In this document: one piece after another, positions 15,237 to 20,941 of the stretch
Layout of the letters: every line of letters begins with the position of its first letter
Position numbering within the stretch: position 1 is the stretch's first letter
Source: CAZPMO01 sp964587515
GTDB taxonomy: Bacteria; Pseudomonadota; Alphaproteobacteria; MPNO01
Length of the DNA: 20,941 nucleotides
Assembly: GCA_964587515.1 (NCBI GenBank)
Contig: CAZPMO010000081.1
Span: 1 to 20,941 of the forward strand
Direction of reading: 5' to 3'
Position numbers and translations under genes: made by a program
The notes under the pieces: generated by a model
What the model was told of the DNA's origin: nothing
Database searches by the model: none
The model's input: only the letters and a program-made list of their open reading frames with translations

Positions 15237-15686
15237 TTAATCCGCGGCGTGGAATTCGAGATTTCCGACCCGTTCGCGAAGGGTTCGGTTCTCGTCTTCC
15301 ATCAAATCGAACCAACCGTCGTTCAGGTTCCGCATGCTGACGATGCCTGTCAGCCGATCGAGATCGAGTACCGGGATGTGGCGCACCCCGTTGGATTTCA
15401 TGAGATACAGGACTTCGACGACACTCTGGTCTATATCGCAGGTCACGACCTTTTCTGTCATCACGTCGCGCACCGGTTTATCGATCAGATCGGCACCGTA
15501 TGTCGCGATGGCGCGCGTCAGGTCGCGCTCGGTCACGATCCCGAGGAGGTTCCCGGCCTCATCGGTGATCACAAGTGCGCCAACGCCGTGCGACGTCATG
15601 ATTTCGGCGGCCTGTTGCAGGGCGTGGCCGGGCGCGACGCTGAGCACGCCAGCCTGCTTGTGTTCCAGAAAATCGCGAATTTCCAT
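15237..15686 (-). CDS. CBS-domain-pair protein
   Basis: A 149-aa protein made of two CBS motifs and little else. The first spans about residues 8-60 (APGHALQQAAEIMTSHGVGALVITDEAGNLLGIVTERDL) and the second about 72-130 (MTEKVVTCDIDQSVVEVLYLMKSNGVRHIPVLDLDRLTGIVSMRNL). CBS pairs bind adenosine nucleotides or related ligands and usually regulate partners. A short C-terminal helix follows. The start was chosen as ATG at 15686; a TTG at 15695 adds three residues. It is immediately upstream of the response regulator, which suggests a ligand-controlled partner for it. A dyad TGGCCGT/ACGGCCA lies 19-34 nt upstream of the start. Confidence 0.88.
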   Translation of the reverse strand: MEIRDFLEHKQAGVLSVAPGHALQQAAEIMTSHGVGALVITDEAGNLLGIVTERDLTRAIATYGADLIDKPVRDVMTEKVVTCDIDQSVVEVLYLMKSNGVRHIPVLDLDRLTGIVSMRNLNDGWFDLMEDENRTLRERVGNLEFHAAD

Positions 15687-15704
15687 GAGTCTCAATCCAT
15701 ATTT

Positions 15705-15720
15705 TGGCCGTACACGGCCA
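15705..15720. promoter_or_regulatory. 16-bp dyad in the CBS/phosphoesterase divergent region
   Basis: TGGCCGTACACGGCCA is a 7-bp inverted repeat with a 2-nt centre, in the 146-bp gap between two divergent genes and just upstream of the CBS start. The geometry suits a homodimeric regulator site or a short hairpin in the CBS leader. No regulator gene is next to it, so this is speculative. Confidence 0.3.
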
Positions 15721-15832
15721 TGCCAGTCCGAGAATCGCGACTAATGATGAACAAATTCTTTCGTTATCCGCGCGGGGCTGCTGAGTTATGGTGCTGGCGG
15801 CGAAGCGATGGTCAAATTAGGAGATCGGATCT

Positions 15833-16582
15833 GTGAACGAAAAATCCCGTGCCAACGGCGAGCGCGATCTGGTTATCGTTCACTCCTCCGATCTTCATGT
15901 GGATGACGGTTATACCGCCCGCACCTGGGGCGGCGACGGCACCATGGGACTGCGTTGCGTGCTGGAGGCCGCGGAAGCCGCGGCGGCGGACGTGGTGTTG
16001 CTGGCCGGTGATATTTTCGAGCATAACCGCTTGCCGCTGGATCTCCTGGACCGCACCGCGCGGCTGCTTGGCGACGTGGCGGTTCCGGTGGTGATCCTGC
16101 CCGGCAACCACGATCCCGCGATCCCCGAATCCGCTTATCGCCGAGGTGGGATATCCGACCCCGCGAATGTGCATGTGCTTGGAATTACCCACGACGAAGC
16201 CGTACTGTTCGAGGAACTGGAACTCGAAATCTGGGGTCACGCGCATCGTGATTACGACGATATGACGCCGCTGCGATCGCCCCGGGCGCGCGGTTCCAAA
16301 TGGCAGATCGCGACCGCGCACGGGCATTACGAACCAGTGCCCGACAAGGAAACCTCGCTGCGGCCGTCCTGGCTGATCAGCGACGAGGAGATTGCCGCGA
16401 CCGGCGCTGATTATGTCGCGCTGGGACACTGGAATACCGCGACCCGCGTCGGCGACGGCGATATTCCGGCCTACTATTCAGGCTCGCCCGATCTCGCGAA
16501 ATCGGTGAACGTGGTGCGGTTGAGTACGACGGAGGGCGTCGTCGTCACCCGCGCGCCGGTAAAGTGGGAGCCGTCGTCATAA
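15833..16582 (+). CDS. calcineurin-like metallophosphoesterase
   Basis: A 249-aa calcineurin-fold phosphoesterase. Metal-site motifs are visible: SSDLHVD (Asp20, His22), AGDIFEHN (Asp60), PGNHD (Asn92, His93), then ATAHGHY and ALGHWN, the late histidines. The family includes nucleases such as the SbcD type, nucleotide hydrolases and phosphodiesterases. Lack of an SbcC partner and the short length argue against SbcD. The GTG start is preceded by AGGAG at a slightly long spacing. It is transcribed away from the CBS gene. The substrate is unknown. Confidence 0.9.
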   Translation: MNEKSRANGERDLVIVHSSDLHVDDGYTARTWGGDGTMGLRCVLEAAEAAAADVVLLAGDIFEHNRLPLDLLDRTARLLGDVAVPVVILPGNHDPAIPESAYRRGGISDPANVHVLGITHDEAVLFEELELEIWGHAHRDYDDMTPLRSPRARGSKWQIATAHGHYEPVPDKETSLRPSWLISDEEIAATGADYVALGHWNTATRVGDGDIPAYYSGSPDLAKSVNVVRLSTTEGVVVTRAPVKWEPSS

Positions 16583-16723
16583 CGATTCGCCGTCTCCGGA
16601 TGGATTTTCCATCGCGTAAACAGTATGATTCGGGCATCACTGAACCTGCCAATCCTCCCATTGCCCCATAAGAGGAGGAATCGCGCCATATTTCGGACGT
16701 GAAACGGGTAGTAGGTCCGAGGG

Positions 16724-17569
16724 GTGTCGTTGCGACGTTGCTTGTTCGCGGCCGGTTCTATCGCGGCCGTGGTCGTGATCGCGGTTTCCGGATCCAGGGT
16801 CGTTCGCGCGGCCGACGGATACGTATTTGGGGTATTCCCTTTCCTCCCGCCGGCGCGGTTGGGGGAAAGGTTTGGTGGCTTCTCGCAAGTCTTTTCAGAG
16901 GCGCTTCACCGTCCCGTTGAATTTCGCACCAGATCGACTTTCGAGTTCTTTCGGAATGAAATCAAGAAACAGACCTACGACATTGTTTTCGTTCAACCAT
17001 TCGATTACGTGGTGGCGGCCGACAAGTACGGCTACCGTCCGATCGCGGCGGCGGTCGAGCCATTGACGGCCGTGGTCATGGTCAAGCCTGATAGCCCAAT
17101 GGTGAACTTGCGTGACCTGCGGGCAAAGATGCTCGCCATGCCGCCGGCGTCCGCCGCGGTCAGCCGGTTGACGAAGGTCGCACTGATAAAGGCCGGTCTC
17201 GATCTTCGGTCCGATCTGAAGATACTGCATGTCCGGAACCATCCGGCCTGTCTGCAGGCAGTGCTGATCGGCGAGGCGGCGGCGTGCGCGACGAATAACG
17301 TGCCGTTGCGGATTTTTCTGTCGAGCAGAAAGGCCGCCTTTCGGATGCTGGCGGAAAGCGAAGCGATCCCACATGTGTTGTTCGCCGCACATCGGCGCGT
17401 ACCGAAGCATGATCGTGACCTCATGCGCCGCGCGATTATTAGTCTCGGCGCGACGGTGGCGGGGAAACGATTGCTTTTGCGAAGTGGCCGGCCCGGTGGA
17501 TATAAAGCCGTGCAAGATAAAGCGTACGACGCGGTTCGAAAAATGTGTGGCGTATTAGGGTGCGAATAG
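16724..17569 (+). CDS. PhnD-like phosphonate/phosphate-type periplasmic binding protein
   Basis: A 281-aa secreted protein of the PhnD-like substrate-binding family (Phosphonate-bd). It has a signal peptide about residues 1-30 (SLRRCLFAAGSIAAVVVIAVSG, cut near VVRA-ADG). The body has the family pattern: a beta strand opening with FGVFPFLPP, then FSEALHRPVEFRT, YDIVFVQPFDYVVAADKYGY and AVVMVKPDSPMVNLRDLRAKMLAMPP. Start GTG at 16724; the frame is closed upstream by a TAG. No ABC permease or ATPase is adjacent; the next gene, 7 nt away, is a membrane sensor kinase. It therefore more likely serves as a sensory ligand-binding partner of the kinase than as part of a transporter. The ligand is not known. 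Confidence 0.88.
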   Translation: MSLRRCLFAAGSIAAVVVIAVSGSRVVRAADGYVFGVFPFLPPARLGERFGGFSQVFSEALHRPVEFRTRSTFEFFRNEIKKQTYDIVFVQPFDYVVAADKYGYRPIAAAVEPLTAVVMVKPDSPMVNLRDLRAKMLAMPPASAAVSRLTKVALIKAGLDLRSDLKILHVRNHPACLQAVLIGEAAACATNNVPLRIFLSSRKAAFRMLAESEAIPHVLFAAHRRVPKHDRDLMRRAIISLGATVAGKRLLLRSGRPGGYKAVQDKAYDAVRKMCGVLGCE

Positions 17570-17576
17570 GCGCGGG

Positions 17577-18350
17577 ATGTCCCTGAAATTCCGGATTGCT
17601 CTGACGGTCTTCATACTCGAGGCGATCATGGTCGGGCTCGTCCTGTGGCAGACGCTTGGGTTGACGCTTGATAAAACCACCGAACAAATCGACAGAACAG
17701 ATCGCGTGGTTTTGAATCTGCTGAGCGAGATCGGCAAGGTCTCGATCATTACCCGTGAATTCGAGGACATGCAGATTCATTTCGAGAACGCTCTTCGGGG
17801 CCCCCATGTCAGCGCGGTGCATTTGCTCAACCGCGACGGCCGCGTGGTCGCCAGCAACGACACGCAAATGATCGGCCAGGCCATGCCGCCGGTGCGCGAT
17901 ACGGCGCTGAACTATTGGCGTCGCCAGGAAATCCGCGGCTCCTCCGGTAAAATCGGCGCCATCGCCGTTAATTTCTCCAACGCCCCGTTGCATCGCGCCA
18001 ATGCCGAGGCCCGCAATCTCGGCCTGAAAGTGGCCGCCATCGGCATGGCGATCATTGCCGCGGCCGGGTTGTTCATGGGCTTCGTGCTCAGCCGGCGGCT
18101 TGAGAAGCTGGCCCAGGCCGCCGATCGCGCGGCGTCAGGCGATTACTCCGGCAAGGCCGAGATCGGGGGAGGGGACGAGGTCGCCCGCGTCGGTCGCTCC
18201 TTCGACCTGATGCTCGATCAAACACGGCGAAGCATCACCGCGATGGAGGACGAACTTGCCGAACACAAGCGCACCGAAACCGCGTTGCGCGAGAGCGAGG
18301 CCAGCCTGGAGAACGCCCAGCGCATCGCCCAGATCGGCGATTGGCAATGA
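17577..18350 (+). CDS. N-terminal half of hybrid sensor kinase: sensor, HAMP, start of PAS
   Basis: A 257-aa piece. It begins with a membrane segment at about residues 7-27 (IALTVFILEAIMVGLVLW), followed by a periplasmic region of about 120 residues rich in helix that contains HVSAVHLLNRDGRVVASND. A second membrane segment lies at about 150-171, and a HAMP domain at about 172-223 (SRRLEKLAQAADRAASGDY). A coiled-coil linker and the first strand of PAS1 (ENAQRIAQIGDW) follow, then TGA. On its own it lacks any catalytic domain. It starts 7 nt after the PhnD-like stop, so it is cotranscribed and probably coupled to it. The sensing part faces the periplasm, matching the PhnD-like partner. Confidence 0.85.
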   Translation: MSLKFRIALTVFILEAIMVGLVLWQTLGLTLDKTTEQIDRTDRVVLNLLSEIGKVSIITREFEDMQIHFENALRGPHVSAVHLLNRDGRVVASNDTQMIGQAMPPVRDTALNYWRRQEIRGSSGKIGAIAVNFSNAPLHRANAEARNLGLKVAAIGMAIIAAAGLFMGFVLSRRLEKLAQAADRAASGDYSGKAEIGGGDEVARVGRSFDLMLDQTRRSITAMEDELAEHKRTETALRESEASLENAQRIAQIGDWQ

Positions 18351-18386
18351 GACCTCGAGACCGGCGACATTCGTCGTTCGGAGGGG

Positions 18387-20198
18387 TTGTTGCGAATTCT
18401 TGGCTTGAGCGAGGCGGAAGGGCAGGACAGCAACAAATATTTTTACGACTTGATCCACCCCGACGACAGGGATCGGGTGGAAAAAGAGATCACGGCGATA
18501 TCGGAAACCGGTGCCGCGCGCGAGCAGGAATTTCGTATTTTGCTTGGCGACGGGGAAGTTCGATACGTGCATCGTGAATACGAGGTAACGCGTGGCCCGG
18601 ACGGCAAGCCCATCCGCCTGACCGGCATCACCCAGGACATCACCGATCGCAGGCGGGCCGAGCACGAAATCGCGGAACGTCAGTCGCGTTTGCAGGCCAT
18701 CATGGACAACGCCGCCGATGGCATCATCTGCATCGATGAAGAGGGCGGGATCGAATCGTTCAACAGCGCCGCCGAGGCCATGTTCGGTTACGTCGCCGAG
18801 GAAGTCCTCGGGCGGAACGTAAATATTCTGATGCCCGAGCCGTACCACAGCGCTCACGACGGGTATCTGTCGCGATATCTCAAGTCCGGCCAGGCCAGGA
18901 TTATCGGCATCGGGCCGCGCGAACTGACCGGCGTGCGCAAGGACGGGACGGAATTTCCCCTCGATCTCGGGGTTAGCGAAATGAAGACGGGCGACAGCCG
19001 TATTTTCATCGGCATCGTTCGCGATCTGACCGAACGCAAGCAACAGCAGGCCGAGCTCCAGCAGGCCCAGAAGATGGAGGCGGTTGGCCAATTGACCGGT
19101 GGCGTCGCTCACGATTTCAACAATCTTCTGACCGCGATCCTCGGCAATCTCGAATTGTTGGAGGACCGGCTCAAGGATGACGAGGTGGCTCGTAAATTTT
19201 CGGCGGCGGCGATACGCGCCTCGCTGCGGGGCGCCGACCTGACGCAGCGCCTGCTCGCCTTTTCGCGCCGCCAGCCGCTCGACCCCAGAGCGGTCGAAGT
19301 CAATCAGCTGATTCCGACGGCCATCGAATTGATGCGTCGCACGCTCGGCGAAAATATCGAGATCGAGGTTGTGCTTGGGACCGGGTTGAGGAACGCCTTC
19401 GTGGACCCGGGCCAGCTTGAGAACACGCTCCTGAACCTCGCGATCAACTCGCGCGATGCGATGCCCGATGGCGGCAAACTCACCATCGAGACGGCCAACG
19501 CCCATATCGATCAGGAATATGCCGATGCGCATGCCGAGGTGACCCGCGGCCAGTACGTGATGATCGCGGTCAGCGATACGGGAATTGGCATGACGCCCGA
19601 AGTGCGCGAACGGATCTTCGAGCCGTTCTTCACGACCAAGGACGTCGGTCGGGGAAGCGGGCTGGGTCTCAGCATGATCTATGGTTTCATCAAGCAGTCG
19701 GGCGGGCATGTCGGTGTTTACAGCGAGCCGGGCGAGGGCACGACCGTAAAGCTCTACCTGCCCCGGGCGATGAACGACGACGCCAGGGCGTCGGCGCCGA
19801 GTCCGCGTCCGGAAACGATGGCGACGGGGGATGAAATTATCCTGATCGTCGAGGACGATCGGGAAGTCCGCGCCTTCCTGTCGATCGCGCTTGGGGTGCT
19901 CGGCTATCACGTGATCGAGGCCGGGGACGGGCCGAGCGGTCTCGAATTCCTCGACGGCGAACGCCGGGTCGATCTGCTGCTGACCGATGTGGTGCTGCCG
20001 CACGGCATGAACGGCCGCGAGGTCGCCGAAGAGGCCCGTAAGCGTTATCCCGACATCAAGGTGCTGTTCACGTCCGGATATACCGAAAACGCGATCATTC
20101 ACCACGGCAAGCTCGACGACGGCGTCGAGATGCTTTCGAAGCCCTACACCCGCCAGACGCTGGCGCGCCGCGTCCGAGAATCGCTCGACTCCCCCTAA
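18387..20198 (+). CDS. C-terminal half of hybrid sensor kinase: PAS, FixL-type PAS, HisKA, HATPase, receiver
   Basis: A 603-aa open frame from TTG, in the same frame as the N-terminal half. Numbered on the joined protein, it holds the rest of PAS1 (about 271-360) and a second PAS (about 365-480) of FixL type. In that PAS, RNVNILMPEPYHSAHDGYL carries His427 at the place of the FixL heme ligand. HisKA follows with His512 in GGVAHDFNNLL, then the HATPase with N-box NLAINSRDAM, DTGIGM and GRGSGLGLSM. The receiver has Asp804 in LLLTDVVLP and Lys in LSKPYT. The last sense codons and stop (TCC CCC TAA) lie inside the following palindrome. Internal initiation near 18387 is doubtful: a GGAGGGG touches the TTG without spacing. 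Confidence 0.88.
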   Translation: MLRILGLSEAEGQDSNKYFYDLIHPDDRDRVEKEITAISETGAAREQEFRILLGDGEVRYVHREYEVTRGPDGKPIRLTGITQDITDRRRAEHEIAERQSRLQAIMDNAADGIICIDEEGGIESFNSAAEAMFGYVAEEVLGRNVNILMPEPYHSAHDGYLSRYLKSGQARIIGIGPRELTGVRKDGTEFPLDLGVSEMKTGDSRIFIGIVRDLTERKQQQAELQQAQKMEAVGQLTGGVAHDFNNLLTAILGNLELLEDRLKDDEVARKFSAAAIRASLRGADLTQRLLAFSRRQPLDPRAVEVNQLIPTAIELMRRTLGENIEIEVVLGTGLRNAFVDPGQLENTLLNLAINSRDAMPDGGKLTIETANAHIDQEYADAHAEVTRGQYVMIAVSDTGIGMTPEVRERIFEPFFTTKDVGRGSGLGLSMIYGFIKQSGGHVGVYSEPGEGTTVKLYLPRAMNDDARASAPSPRPETMATGDEIILIVEDDREVRAFLSIALGVLGYHVIEAGDGPSGLEFLDGERRVDLLLTDVVLPHGMNGREVAEEARKRYPDIKVLFTSGYTENAIIHHGKLDDGVEMLSKPYTRQTLARRVRESLDSP

Positions 20199-20283
20199 TT
20201 CGGTGACACCATACTAATTATTTAAATTTTGGATTTTCAGTGAGTTAATTAATTAGTATGGTGTCACCGAATTAGGGGGAGTC
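20187..20283. repeat. REP-like palindromic element, copy 2
   Basis: A perfect 34-bp inverted repeat (20187-20220 against 20250-20283) with a 29-nt AT-rich loop. It contains the same 28-bp core as copy 1 (20193-20220 and 20250-20277). The loop differs from copy 1 except for a shared TTTCAG. The left arm overlaps the kinase 3' end and supplies its TAA (20196-20198). The right arm ends 3 nt before the transposase ATG and its GGGGGAG run can act as Shine-Dalgarno. It is probably the upstream recognition or terminal structure of the adjacent transposase gene. Confidence 0.93.
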
Positions 20284-20286
20284 TTC

Positions 20287-20941
20287 ATGACCAGATTGGC
20301 GCGCGTTATTGTCCCCGAAATTCCGCACCACATCACCCAGCGCGGCAACCGACGCCAGCAGACCTTCTTCGACGATCGCGACTACCGGCTTTACATCTCC
20401 CTGATGACGGAAAGTTGCGCCCGCCGCGGTGTCGCCATCTGGGCCTATTGTCTGATGCCCAACCACGTGCACCTGATCGCCGTGCCGAAATCCGAGGATG
20501 GACTGCGGCGCGGCATCGGCGAAGCGCATCGGCGCTACAGCCTGGCGATCAACGGTCGCATGGAATGGCGCGGCCATCTCTGGCAGGGGAGGTTCGCTTC
20601 ATTTCCGATGGATGAGCCCCATCTCCTGATGGCGGCGCGCTATGTCGAATTGAATCCCGTCCGCGCGCGTCTCGTCCGCCGCGCCGAGGATTACCCGTGG
20701 AGCAGCGCCGGCGCGCATTTGTCGGGTCGCGACGACGGGCTCGCGACCACCGCGCCGCTCCTCGAACTGGTCGATGACTGGAATGCCTTCCTCGACGAAG
20801 GGTTGCCCGAGGCCGACGCGAAAGCCATCAGGTCGGGCGAACGAACCGGCCGGCCGGCCGGCGACGGCGCTTTTCTCGACCGTCTCGAAATTTCCCTCGG
20901 CCGCCCGGTGCGGCCCGGTAAACGCGGCCCGAAGCATAAGC
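20287..20941 (+). CDS. REP-associated tyrosine transposase (Y1/HUH), 3' end outside the window
   Basis: The reading frame is open to the window end, giving at least 218 aa. The N-terminus MTRLARVIVPEIPHHITQRGNRRQ is typical of the RAYT/Y1_Tnp (IS200-like) proteins that act on palindromic REP sequences. The HUH motif is MPNHVHLI near residue 60, and the candidate nucleophile is the tyrosine in HRRYSLAING near residue 80, followed by the family GHLWQGRF. The C-terminal part YVELNPVRARLVRRAEDYPWSS is also characteristic. The ATG at 20287 is preceded by GGGGGAG in the palindrome arm. These proteins cut and join single-stranded DNA at REP hairpins. It may be a solitary domesticated gene or part of a mobile element. 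Confidence 0.9.
   Translation, partial: MTRLARVIVPEIPHHITQRGNRRQQTFFDDRDYRLYISLMTESCARRGVAIWAYCLMPNHVHLIAVPKSEDGLRRGIGEAHRRYSLAINGRMEWRGHLWQGRFASFPMDEPHLLMAARYVELNPVRARLVRRAEDYPWSSAGAHLSGRDDGLATTAPLLELVDDWNAFLDEGLPEADAKAIRSGERTGRPAGDGAFLDRLEISLGRPVRPGKRGPKHK

Larger units (their letters stand above)
17577..20198 (+). pseudogene. hybrid sensor histidine kinase interrupted by one in-frame TGA
   Basis: One continuous frame of 873 codons, with a single TGA at 18348-18350 (codon 258), encodes a complete hybrid kinase: TM, periplasmic sensor, TM, HAMP, PAS, heme-type PAS, HisKA, HATPase and receiver. The frame reads GDWQ, then TGA, then DLETGDIRRSEGLL. The first PAS of such kinases normally reads GDW-x-WDLETG, so the stop stands where Trp (TGG) is expected. 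No frameshift is needed. The two halves are listed separately as their own open frames. It may be a recent pseudogene or a base-call error; the rest of the domain architecture is intact. Confidence 0.85.

Noticed and set aside
15833..16582. SbcD nuclease
   Set aside because: The protein is shorter than SbcD and has no SbcC partner; only the general metallophosphoesterase call is supported.
18348..18350. TGA as selenocysteine codon
   Set aside because: The family residue at this place is Trp, not Cys or Sec, and no selenocysteine-insertion hairpin is evident after it.
18135..20105. 656-codon open frame on the minus strand
   Set aside because: It is antisense to the kinase domains with HisKA, HATPase and receiver motifs; length alone is explained by GC-rich codon bias.

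Overview
The window is about 21 kb of GC-rich DNA, densely coding on both strands. It carries frequent TTG/GTG starts and one tRNA. I read it as an alphaproteobacterial chromosome segment. The support is a response regulator tail ending in a SYFG-DRRR-like motif, a small secreted protein with the NGDIIIRRK tail, and a FixL-type PAS domain. The assignment is a family-based inference; no rRNA or other decisive marker is present.

Left part (1-3664). An AT-rich hairpin region is followed, on the minus strand, by a short-chain dehydrogenase (SDR) and a DUF2817/M14-like metallopeptidase. On the plus strand come tRNA-Arg(TCT), a small BamE/SmpA-like lipoprotein and a DUF3592 membrane protein. A DUF1330 gene on the minus strand has an in-frame amber codon.

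Catabolic block (3665-14333). The minus strand carries two tandem SMP-30/gluconolactonase paralogues, an MFS transporter, a VOC (glyoxalase-fold) protein and a DapA-type lyase/aldolase. Divergent from these, on the plus strand, are an SDR, a Rieske oxygenase, a carboxymuconolactone-decarboxylase-like protein and a fumarylacetoacetate-hydrolase-family enzyme. Beyond them sit an MBL-fold hydrolase and a UbiD-type decarboxylase. The content fits oxidation, lactone opening, C-C bond cleavage and decarboxylation of an aromatic or sugar-acid-like compound. The substrate cannot be read from the sequence.

Signalling block (14388-20198). It holds a small secreted protein, a CBS-domain protein paired with a CheY-like response regulator, and a metallophosphoesterase. 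A PhnD-like periplasmic binding protein follows, directly ahead of a hybrid sensor kinase (TM-sensor-TM-HAMP-PAS-PAS-HisKA-HATPase-REC). The kinase's second PAS is FixL-like and keeps the histidine that binds heme in FixL. The kinase reading frame is broken by one in-frame TGA at codon 258, where PAS domains normally have Trp.

Mobile DNA (11731-11814 and 20187-20941). Two copies of a large perfect palindrome share an identical 28-bp arm but have different loops. One fills the gap between two convergent genes. The other sits directly in front of a REP-associated (Y1/HUH) transposase gene that runs off the window. This second copy also supplies the kinase's stop codon and the transposase's likely ribosome binding site. 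The palindrome/transposase pair and the interrupted heme-PAS/PhnD sensor are the most interesting parts of the window.
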